Numbered from the stretch's first letter, positions 15,203-25,708 are shown. The stretch: DNA of 64,000 nt from Ensifer adhaerens (GCF_000697965.2 NZ_CP015880.1:744001-808000); one strand, 5' to 3'. Numbers and translations are program-made. Notes: a model not told the origin generated them from the letters alone.

Positions 15203-15673
15203 TCAGGCGGTCGGACCGCTCCCCAAATCCACTTTCAGTCGGGGAAGGAACCGCCCGGGGATCACGCTCGACGCGACGACCCCGTCATCGACCGCGCCCA
15301 TGCGGCGATAAAAGTCGGCAGCGCCGGGATCCGCATCGATCGTCATGACTATTGCGCCGCGCTTGCGGGCGGCTGCGACGCACCAGTCGAAAAGCTGCCG
15401 GCCAATGCCTGCCGCCCGTGCTTCCGGCTCGATGAACAGCTTGTCCAGTTCGACCACCTGTCCGCTCCCGCGGACCTGCGCCAGGCCGAGGATGCGCTCG
15501 CCCTCCATGGCGACCTGAAGCTCCGAATCCATCCAGTCGTCGGCTGTGAGCGTCAAAGCCGCCCGGCATGCCTCAAGGAAGGCGGCGTCATAACCCCAAA
15601 CGGCCTTTGATCGCACGCAGAGGTCGCTGAGCGCGGCCGCCTGATCCGGCTGAGGGCTACGCAAGACTGACAT
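15203..15673 (-). CDS. GNAT family N-acetyltransferase
   Basis: A 156-aa acetyltransferase. The acetyl-CoA-binding motif A is LDKLFIEPEARAAGIGRQLF (pattern Q/RxxGxG/A), followed by DADPGAADFYRRMGAV typical of motif B. An N-terminal LSDLCVRSKAVWGYDAAFLE is often seen in the rhizobial branch of this family. The substrate is unknown. The ATG at 15673 is preceded by GGGAGG. It is convergent with the dksA-like gene. Confidence 0.87.
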   Translation of the reverse strand: MSVLRSPQPDQAAALSDLCVRSKAVWGYDAAFLEACRAALTLTADDWMDSELQVAMEGERILGLAQVRGSGQVVELDKLFIEPEARAAGIGRQLFDWCVAAARKRGAIVMTIDADPGAADFYRRMGAVDDGVVASSVIPGRFLPRLKVDLGSGPTA

Positions 15674-15783
15674 GATGATCCTCCCGATCGCATCCTTCGG
15701 CCGTTCATGTGGTCATCGCCGTGGCCTTCGGCAAGTCTCCCGTCAAACTTCTCAGACCGGTCATGCGATTGTTGTAATGCGTT

Positions 15784-15803
15784 GCAAAAGTTGATGCTTT
15801 TGC
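15784..15803. promoter_or_regulatory. inverted repeat upstream of the hemolysin III gene
   Basis: GCAAAAG (15784-15790) and CTTTTGC (15797-15803) with a 6-bp spacer lie in the divergent region between the GNAT and hemolysin III genes. A possible operator or a small hairpin; no regulator is next to it. Confidence 0.35.
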
Positions 15804-15916
15804 CACGTCCCTGCTTCTTTGCCGCGGCGCGGCCTTGTGGCAGGATGGTGGAAACGTTGCGGTGCGACGGGGCATGCGCGCCGCCGGAGAAGAAAAGGCT
15901 CGGGGAGAGGGAAGAC

Positions 15917-16573
15917 GTGGAATTCGCAGGCGTCAAATGGAACTATGACCGTTCGGAACTGATTGCCGACGGCATCGTTCACGGCATCGGCCTGGCGGCT
16001 GCCTTGGTTGGCGTGACCGCGCTGATCTTCTACGCAACGGTGTGGAGCACGACCGGTCAACTCGCGGCCGCCGCCGTCTATGGCGCGGGGCTGCTCGCGA
16101 CCCTCTCGATCTCGTTTCTTTACAACCTCTATCCGGTTTCACGCACCAAGTGGTTCCTGCGCCGCTTCGACCATTCCTCGATCTTCGTCTTGATCGCCGC
16201 GACCTATACGCCCTTCCTGCAGCGCGGCCTCGATGATCCCTTCCTGTTCGTGATGCTGATCGGCATCTGGGCGATCGCCGGCCTGGGCGTCGCCATCAAG
16301 TGCTTCTTCCCGGGCCGCTTCGACCGGCTGGCGATCCTGCTCTATCTCGCCATGGGATGGAGCGGCGTGCTCGCGGTCGGCCCGCTGCTGTCGGCGCTGA
16401 CGGCAACGACGCTTGTGCTGATCCTGATCGGCGGCATCATCTATTCTGCCGGCGTGATCTTCCATGTGTGGGAAAAGCTGCGCTTCCAGAACGCCATCTG
16501 GCATGGCTTCGTCGTAACCGGAGCGGCGGTACACTATTCGGCCGTGCTGACCTGTTTCAGCGCCGCGTCCTGA
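15917..16573 (+). CDS. trhA: hemolysin III family protein (TrhA/PAQR-type)
   Basis: A 218-aa polytopic membrane protein with seven predicted helices. Family landmarks: DGIVHGIGLAAAL (first conserved His), TKWFLRRFDHSSIFVLIAATYTPF (the SSIF-x-LIA-x-YTP motif) and, at the end, IWHGFVVTGAAVHYSAV with two His. These three His groups form the metal site of the hydrolase-like superfamily. In bacteria it has been linked to membrane energetics. The start is the GTG at 15917 with GAGAGG upstream; the longer in-frame extension to 15707 is not membrane-protein-like. Confidence 0.88.
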   Translation: MEFAGVKWNYDRSELIADGIVHGIGLAAALVGVTALIFYATVWSTTGQLAAAAVYGAGLLATLSISFLYNLYPVSRTKWFLRRFDHSSIFVLIAATYTPFLQRGLDDPFLFVMLIGIWAIAGLGVAIKCFFPGRFDRLAILLYLAMGWSGVLAVGPLLSALTATTLVLILIGGIIYSAGVIFHVWEKLRFQNAIWHGFVVTGAAVHYSAVLTCFSAAS

Positions 16574-16580
16574 GCGGCGA

Positions 16581-17105
16581 TCAGTTTGGCGCTTCGCCGG
16601 CGGCCGCGGCGACCGGTGGATGCTGGCAACCTTCTGAAGGTCTCAACGCCTCTGCCATGCGCGAAATCACGCCATCGAAGCTGGTGAGCCGGGTCTTGCG
16701 GTACTGCAGGCGGAAATAGGCGGCGCTGCCGTCACAGAGCGCGATCGCGCGGGTGTAGAATACTTCGTCACCGCGCGCGCCCGAGAAACTCGCCCAGGCG
16801 GCCGTCACACGCGAATAGGAAATCCGCCAGTCACCCTCCCGCTCGTAGCCCATGCGGTCGTTGACGTCGGTCTCGAAGTCACCGTCCATGAGCGTGCTGC
16901 CAAAGACCGAAAGGGTCGCGCCGTTGTCGTTGGCGTGAAAACTCGCGCCATCGCCATTGTCGCCCCGGCTCTGCAGCTCGAAACCGGGAGGAATGTCGAG
17001 CACGTAGCCAAAGCGGGCGTTGGCGTAGGGAACCCAGTCTTCGGCCGCCGCCGCTGTGAGGGCGGAGGGAAGCAGCAATGCGAGTGCTGTCAGGATGCGT
17101 AGCAT
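16581..17105 (-). CDS. periplasmic protein of unknown function
   Basis: A 174-aa exported protein. The signal peptide MLRILTALALLLPSALTAAA is followed by EDWVPYANARFGYVLDIPPGFE, an N-terminal pattern seen in many short alphaproteobacterial envelope proteins. The mature part seems beta-rich and resembles PsbP/lipoprotein-like folds only loosely. It has two Cys (ALCDGS and EGCQHP). Function is unknown. The ATG at 17105 has GAGGAGGTCC upstream. It is convergent with hemolysin III, only 7 bp apart. Confidence 0.75.
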   Translation of the reverse strand: MLRILTALALLLPSALTAAAAEDWVPYANARFGYVLDIPPGFELQSRGDNGDGASFHANDNGATLSVFGSTLMDGDFETDVNDRMGYEREGDWRISYSRVTAAWASFSGARGDEVFYTRAIALCDGSAAYFRLQYRKTRLTSFDGVISRMAEALRPSEGCQHPPVAAAAGEAPN

Positions 17106-17211
17106 GCGGACCTCCTCTCGCTTGCTCGATCTATTGCTTCTAGCGCGGCTGGCGCCATGGGACCGTTCCCGGCGGAACAGCATCCCATGCCACTCCTTCC
17201 GCGCCCCGGTG

Positions 17212-17619
17212 TCAATCCTCGGTAAACGTCATCGCATGGCCGTTCAGGCAGTAGCGCAGCCCCGTCGGCGGCGGGCCGTCGGGAAAGACGTGGCCGAGAT
17301 GCGCATCGCAATCGGCGCAGCGGATTTCCGTGCGCACCATGAAGTGGGAGCGGTCCTCGATCTCGCGGATCGCCTGATCGTCGACCGCAGCGAAGTAGCT
17401 CGGCCAACCGCAACCGGAATCGAACTTGGTGTCGGAGCGGAACAACGCCCGGCCGCAACAGACGCATTCGTAGGTGCCCGTCTGTTTGTTGTTGAGGAAC
17501 GGACCAGTGAACGGACGCTCGGTGCCCTGCTGTCGCGTGATGCGATACTGCTCCGGCGAGAGCTGTGCCCGCCATTCCGCATCGGTTTTCACCACTTTCG
17601 GCGTCTTTACGGTCGTCAT
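17212..17619 (-). CDS. msrB: peptide-methionine (R)-S-oxide reductase MsrB
   Basis: A 135-aa cytosolic repair enzyme that reduces the R-epimer of methionine sulfoxide in proteins. All landmarks are present: zinc ligands Cys52/Cys55 (CVCC) and Cys101/Cys104 (CADC), the substrate pocket [30 protein letters not shown] with catalytic Cys124. The stretch after the catalytic Cys reads NGHAM rather than the more usual NSASL, as in the longer-known plant and rhizobial variants. The ATG at 17619 follows AGGAGACGTTC. It stands alone; there is no msrA nearby. Confidence 0.95.
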   Translation of the reverse strand: MTTVKTPKVVKTDAEWRAQLSPEQYRITRQQGTERPFTGPFLNNKQTGTYECVCCGRALFRSDTKFDSGCGWPSYFAAVDDQAIREIEDRSHFMVRTEIRCADCDAHLGHVFPDGPPPTGLRYCLNGHAMTFTED

Positions 17620-17705
17620 GAACGTCTCCTGTCGTTGCCGCGACTATATAGGAATGCAGGACCGCGCGCGCAAACATCACCAGGCCGCGTCCGCGTGAAG
17701 GGGCC

Positions 17706-19298
17706 TCAAGCGATTTCGCGGCGGATCACCGCCGGCCCGGCCCCGAGTCTGCGTTTGCTGTCATTGTAGAAGGCGATGAACTCGGCCGCCGGCAGCGCCT
17801 TGGAGAACAGCCAGCCCTGGCCGTACTGCACGCCGCGCTCGATGAGATAGTCGGCCTGTTCCTGCCGCTCGATCCCCTCGGCGACGATGTAGAGATCGAG
17901 CGATTTGGCGATGTCGATGATATGCGGCGTGATCGAGCTGGTGGCCGAATCGGTGCCGACAGTATCGATGAACGACTTGTCGATCTTCAGCGCATCGAGC
18001 GGTAGCTCCTGCAGGTATTGCAGGCTCGAATAGCCGGTGCCGAAGTCGTCGATGGCCACGGAGTGGCCACGCCGGCGCGCCTCCTCGATCGTCGCCCGGG
18101 CGGATTTGACGTCCATGAAGCCGCGTTCGGTTGCCTCCAGCCAGATCTGTTCTGTAAGCACGCCGGTGTTTCGAAGCGCCGTCTCGATCACCGGCAGGAT
18201 GCGCCCGGATTTCAGGTCGTCGGCGGCGAGGTTGATCGCGATGTGCAGCGAGCGGTCGGCGACGAGCACGCTCTTCAATTCGGCGACCGTCGCATAGAGG
18301 ACCTGATCGGTGATTTCCTCGATCAGTCCGTTTTCTTCCGCAAGAGGGATGAAGAGATCTGGCCGGACCATCTGCCCATCCGGTCGCCGCCATCGCACCA
18401 GGGCCTCCGCACCGACGCAGATGCCGGTCTTGAGCTCGATCAGCGGCTGGTAGTGGACGATGAACTCGCGCCGCTGCACGGCAATCGAAAGCTCGCCAAG
18501 CGGCGACAGACGACGCCGGGATAGCCAGACGACAAGCCCGACCATCAGCGCCGCGACCAGCGCTCCGCCTGGTAAGAGCAGCAGGCGTTCCCGATCCATG
18601 TCGCTTAGAATGGCGATGCTGGGCGCAGTGGCAACGGCGATCCAGTTTGCGTCCCGTGATGTTGCAAAAAGGTCGTCGGCGTTGCTGCCGGTCTTCGGAA
18701 GATCGGCGAGCCGTTCCGTCAGCGACGGGTCAGGATCGTTGAGGGTGCTGACCAGCACGCCGTTTTTGGTGGCGACTGCAAGCCGGGTGCCGGGCTCGGC
18801 GATCACGTCGACGAACCGGACCGGGTTGGTCAGCACCGTGTAGGAGCGATACCGGAACGCCGTCATGGGCGCGCCGGTGCTGATCGTCGGATACATCCGC
18901 GGGATGACTTCGACGCCGTTGCTCGCAAAGAAATCGGCAGGCGGCGAGCGGGTGAGCCGACGCGGCGGGTAACCCCACGAGGTGCATCTGAGCAACCCGT
19001 TCTCGAAGTAGCCGATATCCTCGATGGCGGTCGTGTTGACGACGAGGGAGCGCAAGGCTGCGATATGCGTGGCCATGCATGGCGGCATATCGAACCGGTC
19101 GGCCGTCTTCAGCGCCCGGGACGCTTCTCCGAGCGCGGCGTCTGCGCGCATGATGGCATAGTCGGCCAGGCGGGCGAGCCGGGCCTGTTCGCCGCGCACG
19201 GCGATCGACCAGGAAAGATAGTAGGCCGCAAGCATCGGCAGGATCGCGCCGAGGGCGGCCAGGATACTGGCGATGACGACTATGCGAGATCGTTCCAA
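17706..19298 (-). CDS. cyclic di-GMP phosphodiesterase, CSS-motif + EAL
   Basis: A 530-aa membrane protein. Two transmembrane helices (about 7-32 and 240-260) bracket a periplasmic sensor with Cys74 and Cys105 (RCTSWG); this is the CSS-type arrangement, whose disulfide state controls activity in enterobacterial relatives. The C-terminal EAL domain (from about 270) is complete: EAL at 298-300, INLAADDL, LEATERG, DDFGTGYSSL, IDKSF, AEGIE and QGWLFSKAL are all kept, so it should hydrolyse c-di-GMP to pGpG. The start is a TTG at 19298 with a weak GGGAC upstream. It stands alone in its operon. It probably links envelope redox state to motility or polysaccharide. Confidence 0.88.
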   Translation of the reverse strand: MERSRIVVIASILAALGAILPMLAAYYLSWSIAVRGEQARLARLADYAIMRADAALGEASRALKTADRFDMPPCMATHIAALRSLVVNTTAIEDIGYFENGLLRCTSWGYPPRRLTRSPPADFFASNGVEVIPRMYPTISTGAPMTAFRYRSYTVLTNPVRFVDVIAEPGTRLAVATKNGVLVSTLNDPDPSLTERLADLPKTGSNADDLFATSRDANWIAVATAPSIAILSDMDRERLLLLPGGALVAALMVGLVVWLSRRRLSPLGELSIAVQRREFIVHYQPLIELKTGICVGAEALVRWRRPDGQMVRPDLFIPLAEENGLIEEITDQVLYATVAELKSVLVADRSLHIAINLAADDLKSGRILPVIETALRNTGVLTEQIWLEATERGFMDVKSARATIEEARRRGHSVAIDDFGTGYSSLQYLQELPLDALKIDKSFIDTVGTDSATSSITPHIIDIAKSLDLYIVAEGIERQEQADYLIERGVQYGQGWLFSKALPAAEFIAFYNDSKRRLGAGPAVIRREIA

Positions 19299-19721
19299 GC
19301 GGGTCCCGCCCTATTCGAGATAGTGATGTTCTGTTCCGTGCCTGTCGTTATCGATACTGAAGCGGGCAACCGCTTCTGAGCCGTTGCAAGGTCTGCCGGC
19401 GGAGGCTTCTGGTCGGTTCGCTCTGAATTGAGAAAGTCTGCAAATACAACTATCACGTCTTGCAGTTCCGTTTCCAGAATGTTCGATCTATCCCCCGCCG
19501 CCCGATGAATATTTTGCTAACAGCATTTTAATTGTTGTTGGCGGACACCGCGTAAATCGCGCGAATCTGGTAATGCAAGGCTTCCGCTTCGGTTCGTCCG
19601 GCCGAGCTGACGGATATATAACGCCGATTTTATCCGGATAAGGCTTGAGACCCCAACACCCTTCTTTTATGTCGGGAGTCCGATCGATCATACGATGAAA
19701 TAAAAGGAGCAGGCCAGGACG
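19299..19721. other. intergenic leader before the Mrp antiporter operon
   Basis: About 420 bp without a convincing gene. The stretch between about 19500 and 19640 is AT-richer than its surroundings (ATTTTGCTAACAGCATTTT) and should hold the mrpA and EAL promoters. Short self-complementary pieces such as CGCG-TAAAT-CGCG are present but nothing that I can name as a riboswitch. AAAAGGAG lies 15 bases before the mrpA ATG. Confidence 0.4.
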
Positions 19722-22082
19722 ATGGATGTTGCGGCCCTGACATTTCTGGCCCTCGCACTGCCTTTCGTCGCGGCATTGCTCGCGCCGCTTCTGACACGTC
19801 TTCTCGGGCACAACGCCGCCTGGGTGCTTGCGCTGTTTCCCTTGGCGATCGTGCTGCACTTTATCCGTTTCTGGCCGGAAGTCGCCAAGGGCGAGGTGGT
19901 TACGGGCGGCTATGCCTGGATACCCTCGTTCAACGTCAGCTTTTCCTGGCTGATCGACGGCCTGTCGCTCACATTTGTCCTGCTGATTGCCGGCATCGGC
20001 GCGCTGATCGTGCTCTATTCCGGCGGCTATCTGAAAGGCCACCCGCAGCAGGGGCGGTTCTTTTCCTTCATCCTGATGTTCATGGGCTCGATGCTCGGGG
20101 TCGTCGTCTCCGACAGCTTCCTGATGCTCTTTGTATTCTGGGAACTGACCTCGATCACCTCGTTCCTGCTGATCGGCTTCGATCATTCGCGCGAGGCGGC
20201 AAGGCGCGCAGCCCTGCAGGCGCTGGTCGTAACCGGAGGCGGGGGCCTGTTCCTGCTTGCCGGACTGCTGATCATCTGGAATGTCAGCGGCGTCACCCAA
20301 CTCTCGCTGCTGTCTGCCTTCGGGCCGGAGATGCGCGAAAGCCCGTTCTATCTGGCGGCGCTGCTCCTGGTACTTGGCGGCGCCTTTACCAAGTCGGCCC
20401 AGTTCCCCTTCCATTTCTGGCTGCCGAACGCGATGGAAGCCCCGACGCCCGTCTCGGCCTATCTGCATTCGGCGACCATGGTGAAGGCCGGTGTCTATCT
20501 CCTGATGCGGCTGAACCCGGTGCTCGGCGGCACACCTGAATGGCAGATCCTTTTGCCGCTCTTCGGCGGCGCCACACTCGTCATCGGCGCGGCGCTCGCC
20601 TGCCGCCAGACTGACCTGAAGTTGATGCTCGCCTACACGACGATGGCGTCCCTCGGCCTGCTGGTCATGCTGACAGGGCTTGGCGCACCCCACGCGATCG
20701 AAGCGGCGGTGCTCTATCTTGTCGCCCATTCGCTGTTCAAAGGCGCCCTGTTCATGGTCGCCGGCATCATCGACCACGAGACCGGCACGCGCGACGCGAC
20801 GAGGCTCGGGGGACTTCGCTCCGCCATGCCGCTCACCTTCGTCATAGCGCTTGCCGCGGCATTCTCGATGGGCGGACTGTTTCCCTTCTTCGGCTTCATC
20901 GCCAAGGAGGAGATCTACTACGCACTCTCAGGCTTCGATCGCCGTTCCCTGGTCTTTGCCGCGATTGCGATCCTCGGCAATGCACTGATGTTCGCGGTGG
21001 CCTTTGCCGTCGCGCTCAAGCCGTTCGTCGGTGCAAAGATCGAGACGCCGAAGGCGGCCCACGAGGCTCCGATCTTGCTCTGGCTCGGGCCGGCGCTGCT
21101 TGCCGCCAAGGGGCTCTCCGCGGCGCTGCTTTCCGGACTGACGCATGAACTGGTATCGACGCCGATGGCGTCGGCGATCGCGGGCGAACCCCGTGCGGTC
21201 ACGATTTCGGTCGTTCCTCACGTCGGCTTGCCCTTGATCATGTCGATCGTGACCGCAGTCATCGGCATCGGCTTTTATCTGAAGCTAGACCGTGTGCGTG
21301 CCTTCATGGCGACGATCCTTGCCGATATCGGCTGGGGTCCGGATCGTGGCTTCGACCAGTTCATCCGCGGGCTCGTTCGTTTCTCCGTCGCACTGACCCG
21401 CCGGCTGCAATCCGGGCGCCTCGAAGTCTACATGACCGCGACCTTCATCCTCATTGCCTTCGTGCTTTTGGTCGTGCCGATCGCCTATGGCGAGTTCCCG
21501 CGCCCGCCGCTCTTTGCCGCCGACGTGCCGCTGCATGAATTGGCGATCATGGCGATCGCGGTCATCGGCCTCATCGCGGTGGTGCTTGCTGCCGACCGGT
21601 TGACCGCCATCGTTTCGCTCGGCATCCAGGGCTTTGCCGTCGCGGTCATCTTCCTGCTCTATGGCGCGCCGGATCTGGCCTTCACCCAGTTCATGATCGA
21701 GACGCTTTCGGTCGTCGTCCTTGCGCTTGTGATGACGCGGCTCCGGTTGTCACCATCGGACCATCGTCCGCTTGCGCAAAAAATCCCGGATGTCGCGATC
21801 GCCCTTGCCTGCGGTCTCGGCTTCGGGCTGATGCTGTTGAAGGTGACGGGTGTACCCTTCGATGCGACGCTCACCGACTTCTTCAATCTCTACTCGAAGT
21901 CGATCGCCCACGGCGCCAATGTGGTGAACGTCATCATCGTCGATTTCCGCGGCACGGACACGCTGGGCGAGATCGCAGTGGTGATGGTCACGGGTCTTGC
22001 GATCCTGTCCTTGGTTCGCTTGAGGGCGGGTTCGCTTCGACGCGTCGCCGATAACGATCCGGATGCGGAGGAAGGCGCATGA
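19722..22082 (+). CDS. mrpA: Na+(K+)/H+ antiporter subunit A (MrpA/MnhA/PhaA)
   Basis: A 786-aa inner-membrane subunit of the hetero-oligomeric Mrp antiporter, related to complex I NuoL. About 20 helices are visible. The antiporter core contains the key Glu in [20 protein letters not shown] and the Lys-bearing helix [39 protein letters not shown]. The C-terminal third holds the DUF4040/MrpB-like part ([24 protein letters not shown]). Because MrpB follows as a separate gene, this is the seven-gene (group 1) type, not the fused PhaAB type. It exports Na+ or K+ in exchange for protons and supports growth at alkaline pH or high salt. The stop overlaps mrpB as ATGA. Confidence 0.95.
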   Translation: MDVAALTFLALALPFVAALLAPLLTRLLGHNAAWVLALFPLAIVLHFIRFWPEVAKGEVVTGGYAWIPSFNVSFSWLIDGLSLTFVLLIAGIGALIVLYSGGYLKGHPQQGRFFSFILMFMGSMLGVVVSDSFLMLFVFWELTSITSFLLIGFDHSREAARRAALQALVVTGGGGLFLLAGLLIIWNVSGVTQLSLLSAFGPEMRESPFYLAALLLVLGGAFTKSAQFPFHFWLPNAMEAPTPVSAYLHSATMVKAGVYLLMRLNPVLGGTPEWQILLPLFGGATLVIGAALACRQTDLKLMLAYTTMASLGLLVMLTGLGAPHAIEAAVLYLVAHSLFKGALFMVAGIIDHETGTRDATRLGGLRSAMPLTFVIALAAAFSMGGLFPFFGFIAKEEIYYALSGFDRRSLVFAAIAILGNALMFAVAFAVALKPFVGAKIETPKAAHEAPILLWLGPALLAAKGLSAALLSGLTHELVSTPMASAIAGEPRAVTISVVPHVGLPLIMSIVTAVIGIGFYLKLDRVRAFMATILADIGWGPDRGFDQFIRGLVRFSVALTRRLQSGRLEVYMTATFILIAFVLLVVPIAYGEFPRPPLFAADVPLHELAIMAIAVIGLIAVVLAADRLTAIVSLGIQGFAVAVIFLLYGAPDLAFTQFMIETLSVVVLALVMTRLRLSPSDHRPLAQKIPDVAIALACGLGFGLMLLKVTGVPFDATLTDFFNLYSKSIAHGANVVNVIIVDFRGTDTLGEIAVVMVTGLAILSLVRLRAGSLRRVADNDPDAEEGA

Positions 22083-22498
22083 AGTCGGTGATTTTCCGCG
22101 CCGTCGCGCCGTTCCTGACGAGCCTCATGGTGCTGTTTTCGATCTTCGTCCTGTTGCGCGGCCACAACGAGCCGGGCGGCGGTTTCATCGGCGGCTTGAT
22201 CGCGGTGTCTGCGCTGGCGATCTACGGCATCGCCTGCGGTGTCGAGACGGTGCGCCGCGCGATCTATTTCCACCCGATGGCGATTGCCGGGGCAGGCCTC
22301 CTGGCCGCGACGGTCGCCGGCCTGATCTCGATCGCCGCCCGCGTTCCCTTCATGACCGGCCTGTGGGTCTATCCCTCGGTGCTCGGCCTGGAAGTACCGC
22401 TCTCGACGGTGATGCTGTTTGATTGCGGCGTTTATCTCGTGGTCGTCGGCGCGATCAGTTCGATTGCGCTTTCGCTCGAAGAGCGGGGAGGCGAATGA
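22079..22498 (+). CDS. mrpB: Na+(K+)/H+ antiporter subunit B
   Basis: A 139-aa MnhB-domain membrane protein with four helices; the family marker [22 protein letters not shown] is at residues 29-50. It overlaps mrpA by 4 bp and touches mrpC by one base (TGATG), so translation is coupled. It is structural within the Mrp complex. Confidence 0.95.
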   Translation: MKSVIFRAVAPFLTSLMVLFSIFVLLRGHNEPGGGFIGGLIAVSALAIYGIACGVETVRRAIYFHPMAIAGAGLLAATVAGLISIAARVPFMTGLWVYPSVLGLEVPLSTVMLFDCGVYLVVVGAISSIALSLEERGGE

Positions 22499-22875
22499 TG
22501 GAAGCCTGGTTCGCTCTGCTCGTCGGCATCTTCTTCACGGTCGCCGTCTATCTGCTCCTGTCGAAGTATGTCATCCGGGTGCTGCTTGGCGTTGCCATCC
22601 TCGGAAATGCCGTCAACCTCCTGATCTTTACCGGTGGCAGGCTCACGCGTGGCATCCCGCCGGTCGTTCCCAGCCAAAAGGATGCGCTCGTCGGCCCCGC
22701 CGCCAACGCCCTGCCGCAGGCGCTGATCCTGACGGCGATCGTCATCTCCTTCTCCTTTTTCGCGTTCCTGCTGGTTCTTGCGTGGCGGGCATACGAGCAG
22801 CTGCAAACCGACAATACCGACGAGATGCGCGTTGCCGAGCCGAAGGACGAGCCGGCCGCGCCGCTTGGATACTGA
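22498..22875 (+). CDS. mrpC: Na+(K+)/H+ antiporter subunit C
   Basis: A 125-aa NuoK-like subunit with three helices. Conserved segments are RVLLGVAILGNAVNLLIFTGG and DALVGPAANALPQALILTAIVISFS, the second carrying the family PLPQALVLTAIVI motif. I used the ATG at 22498, seven bases after GGGGAGG; an ATG at 22495 is also possible and would overlap mrpB by 4 bp. Confidence 0.95.
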   Translation: MEAWFALLVGIFFTVAVYLLLSKYVIRVLLGVAILGNAVNLLIFTGGRLTRGIPPVVPSQKDALVGPAANALPQALILTAIVISFSFFAFLLVLAWRAYEQLQTDNTDEMRVAEPKDEPAAPLGY

Positions 22876-22882
22876 CCGACCC

Positions 22883-24445
22883 ATGGCCGCTACAACCTCT
22901 CCCCCCGCAGATCTCTCCGCCGCGCTCGTGCTCGAGCCCGTCGCGTCTGCCGACTGGCTGGTCATCCTGCCAGTTGCCTGGTGCCTCGCAATCGGCGCGC
23001 TGCTCGTGATGCTGCGCCGGAAAATTGATTGGCATCCCTACATCGCGGTTGCCGGCCTGGCCGGGCTCGTCATCATCGACGCGCTCCTACTTCGCCATGT
23101 CCTTGCAAGCGGACCGGTAACGATGGTCATGGGGCGCTGGCTGCCGCCTTTCGGCATCGCCTTCACCGTCGACCTGACCGGCGCGCTCTTTGCTTTGACG
23201 GCCTCCGTCGTGGCGCTTGCCGGCGGCATCTATTCGCTCGCCGACATCAACGACAGCGGCCGGCGCTACGGCTTCTATCCGTTCCTGATGCTGCTGATGG
23301 CCGGCGTCTCCGGCGCCTTTCTGACCGGCGATATCTTCAATCTCTATGTCTGGTTCGAGGTGTTGCTGATCTCGTCCTTCGGCCTGATCGTGCTCGGCTC
23401 CGAACGCGAACAGATCGACGGAGCGGTGAAATACGGCTTCCTCAACCTGGTCGCGACGACCCTGTTCCTGATCACGACCGGCTATCTCTATGCGAGCTTC
23501 GGCACGCTCAACATGGCCGACATTGCCCGCAAGGCCGAGGGGCTCGCGGGTACGGCGCCGCTGATGACGCTGACGGCGCTGTTCGTGCTTGCCTTCGGCA
23601 TGAAGGCTGCTGCCTTTCCGGTGAACTTCTGGCTGCCGGCGTCCTATCATACGCCGCGCGTGGTCGTGTCGGCGCTCTTTGCCGGTCTGCTTACCAAGGT
23701 CGGGATCTACGCCTTGATCCGCGTTACCGTCATGCTGCTGCCGGTCGAGCGCGAAGAACTGAGCTTCGTCATCGCCATTGCCGGCGCGCTGACGATGCTC
23801 GTCGGCGTTCTGGGCGCGTTGGCGCAGACGGATTTCCGCCGCATGCTCGGCTATCTCGTCGTCTCCGGCATCGGCTCGATCCTTGCGGGTGTCGCTGTCG
23901 GCGGCCCGGGCGGCATCGGCGGCGCGATCTTCTACGCGCTGCATTCGATGCTCGTCATGACCGCGCTTTATCTCGCGTCCGGTGTCGCGGCGAGGCTCGG
24001 CGGCAGCTTCTCGCTTGTCTCTCTGGCGGGCCTCTATCGCCGCCATGCCGGTTTCGCGGCGCTGACGCTCATGCTTGCCTTCGCCGTCTCCGGCCTGCCG
24101 CCGTTCTCCGGCTTCTGGCCCAAGGTGATGCTGGTCAAGGCGGCGCTCGATATCGGCGCCTGGTGGCTGGCGGCGGTCCTGCTTCTGACCGGCTTCCTGA
24201 CGACCATCGTCACCGGCCGCTTCTTCCTGCTCGCCTATTGGCGTGATGCGGCCTCTGGTGAGGGCGGCGCTGCGTCTGCGACGATCGCGCCGACGGCACT
24301 TCTGCCGCTTGCAGCCTTGACTGTGCTGGCGCTCGCGATCGGTCTTTATCCGGAGCCGTTGCTTGCCATGGTTCAGAGTGCAGCGGCGGGCCTTTCCGAG
24401 CCGTCGGCCTACCTGGACTCGGTCTTCCCGGGAGGTGCCCCGTGA
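22883..24445 (+). CDS. mrpD: Na+(K+)/H+ antiporter subunit D
   Basis: A 520-aa NuoN/NuoM-like subunit with about 14 helices. Markers: [26 protein letters not shown] (key Glu in the fifth helix), [41 protein letters not shown] (key Lys residues) and [15 protein letters not shown]. With MrpA it is thought to form the ion path. Start ATG 22883, seven bases after the mrpC stop. It overlaps mrpE as GTGA. Confidence 0.95.
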   Translation: MAATTSPPADLSAALVLEPVASADWLVILPVAWCLAIGALLVMLRRKIDWHPYIAVAGLAGLVIIDALLLRHVLASGPVTMVMGRWLPPFGIAFTVDLTGALFALTASVVALAGGIYSLADINDSGRRYGFYPFLMLLMAGVSGAFLTGDIFNLYVWFEVLLISSFGLIVLGSEREQIDGAVKYGFLNLVATTLFLITTGYLYASFGTLNMADIARKAEGLAGTAPLMTLTALFVLAFGMKAAAFPVNFWLPASYHTPRVVVSALFAGLLTKVGIYALIRVTVMLLPVEREELSFVIAIAGALTMLVGVLGALAQTDFRRMLGYLVVSGIGSILAGVAVGGPGGIGGAIFYALHSMLVMTALYLASGVAARLGGSFSLVSLAGLYRRHAGFAALTLMLAFAVSGLPPFSGFWPKVMLVKAALDIGAWWLAAVLLLTGFLTTIVTGRFFLLAYWRDAASGEGGAASATIAPTALLPLAALTVLALAIGLYPEPLLAMVQSAAAGLSEPSAYLDSVFPGGAP

Positions 24446-24918
24446 CCAAGTTCCTGACCATCAATCTCGTGTTCACGGCGATCTGGGGCGCCATCAGCGC
24501 CAGCTTCTCGCCGGCCAACCTGATCCTCGGTTTTGCCGTCGGAGCACTGTCGCTCTTTCTCATCCGGCGCGAGCTTCAGCCGGTTGCCTACCCTGTGCGC
24601 CCGATCAAGCTTTTCCTGCTGACGGCGCTGTTCTTCAAGGAACTGGCAATTTCGGCGACCAAGGTCGCCTTGCTGGTCATTCAGCCGAAGATGGTGTTGA
24701 AGCCCGGCATCTTCGCCTATCCGCTGACGGTCAAGAGCGACTTCGAAATCGCGCTGCTGGCCAATCTCATCACGCTGACGCCGGGAACGCTGTCGGTCGA
24801 CGTCTCCGACGACCGCCGCACGCTCTATGTTCATGCGCTCGACTGCGCCGATCCGGGTGGCCTCAGGCGCGATATCGCCAATGGCTTCGAGCGCCGGATC
24901 AAGGAGGCTTTCGAATGA
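24442..24918 (+). CDS. mrpE: Na+(K+)/H+ antiporter subunit E
   Basis: A 158-aa subunit with two or three N-terminal helices ([20 protein letters not shown]) and a soluble tail. The conserved [30 protein letters not shown] is at about 108-137. The start is a GTG at 24442 with GGGAGG upstream; the overlap with the mrpD stop supports it. Confidence 0.93.
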   Translation: MTKFLTINLVFTAIWGAISASFSPANLILGFAVGALSLFLIRRELQPVAYPVRPIKLFLLTALFFKELAISATKVALLVIQPKMVLKPGIFAYPLTVKSDFEIALLANLITLTPGTLSVDVSDDRRTLYVHALDCADPGGLRRDIANGFERRIKEAFE

Positions 24919-25298
24919 CCCTGTCGGCGCAGATTCTCGCCCTTGCCACCGGCTTTGCGTTTGTCGTCCTGTCCGCAGCGCTTCTGATAACGGTCTGGCG
25001 CATCATCCGCGGCCCGACATTGCCGGATCGGGTGCTCGGCCTCGATATGCTGGTGGCGATCGCCATCGGCCTCATCGCTGTCGTTGCCATCCGCACCGGC
25101 TTCAACCTTTACATCGACATAGCCATCGCGCTCGGCCTTGTCGGTTTCCTGGCAACGGTCGCCTTTGCCCGCTTCGTCCTCGCGCGCGGCCTGTCGCCGG
25201 AGAGGGCGGCTGTCGAAGGGGGCGGAGTGCAGGTCAAACGCGCGTCGGCGACGAGAGGCAAATCGACGCAGCGCAAGCGCAAGGGGGCGCGCCGATGA
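24915..25298 (+). CDS. mrpF: Na+(K+)/H+ antiporter subunit F
   Basis: A 127-aa subunit with three helices and the family motif [21 protein letters not shown] at about 28-48. The last 35 residues are a basic tail ([20 protein letters not shown]), longer than in many homologues and unconserved in character. ATGA overlaps join it to mrpE and mrpG. Confidence 0.92.
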   Translation: MTLSAQILALATGFAFVVLSAALLITVWRIIRGPTLPDRVLGLDMLVAIAIGLIAVVAIRTGFNLYIDIAIALGLVGFLATVAFARFVLARGLSPERAAVEGGGVQVKRASATRGKSTQRKRKGARR

Positions 25299-25654
25299 GC
25301 CCGGTCCTCGAGATTGCCGTCACCCTGCTGGTCGCCGTTCTGTTGGTTGTCGGCGCGATCTTTTCGCTGCTGGCGGCGATCGGCATCATCCGTTTCCCCG
25401 ATCTCTATACGCGCATGCATGCGGCCTCCAAGGCCGGCACGATCGGATCGGGCCTGTTGCTTCTGGCCGCAGGCGTGCATTCTCTCGATCCAGCCATCTT
25501 GATTCGCGCGCTCGCAGGCTTCTTTTTCTTCGTTCTGACTGCGCCGATCTCGGCTCATCTCCTGGCAAAAGCCGCACATCAGGTAGGTTACAGGCTGACA
25601 AAGCTGTCTGTCATAGATCAGCTTCCGCAAAAGGAAGAGCCGCGTCGCGACTGA
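25295..25654 (+). CDS. mrpG: Na+(K+)/H+ antiporter subunit G
   Basis: A 119-aa subunit with three helices and the signature [29 protein letters not shown]. It closes the mrpABCDEFG operon. It starts inside the mrpF stop (ATGA). A perfect 9-bp stem-loop begins 10 bases after its stop codon. Confidence 0.93.
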   Translation: MSPVLEIAVTLLVAVLLVVGAIFSLLAAIGIIRFPDLYTRMHAASKAGTIGSGLLLLAAGVHSLDPAILIRALAGFFFFVLTAPISAHLLAKAAHQVGYRLTKLSVIDQLPQKEEPRRD

Positions 25655-25663
25655 TCGACGACA

Positions 25664-25686
25664 GTTCTGAAACTGTATTTCAGAAC
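25664..25686 (+). terminator. stem-loop after mrpG
   Basis: GTTCTGAAA (25664-25672) and TTTCAGAAC (25678-25686) are exact complements around a five-base loop, just past the mrpG stop. No T-run follows, so it is either an inefficient terminator, an mRNA 3'-end stabiliser or a protein-binding dyad. Confidence 0.5.
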
Positions 25687-25708
25687 ATTACGATCGAGTG
25701 TGGCCATT

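Noticed and set aside
19299..19721. Na+ or pH-sensing riboswitch before the antiporter operon
   Set aside because: The leader is long enough but I cannot identify the conserved core or pairings of any known class.
19722..25654. Complex I (nuo) gene cluster
   Set aside because: The A, C and D subunits resemble NuoL, NuoK and NuoN, but MrpB, E, F and G signatures and the seven-gene order identify an Mrp antiporter. No nuoA-J genes are present.
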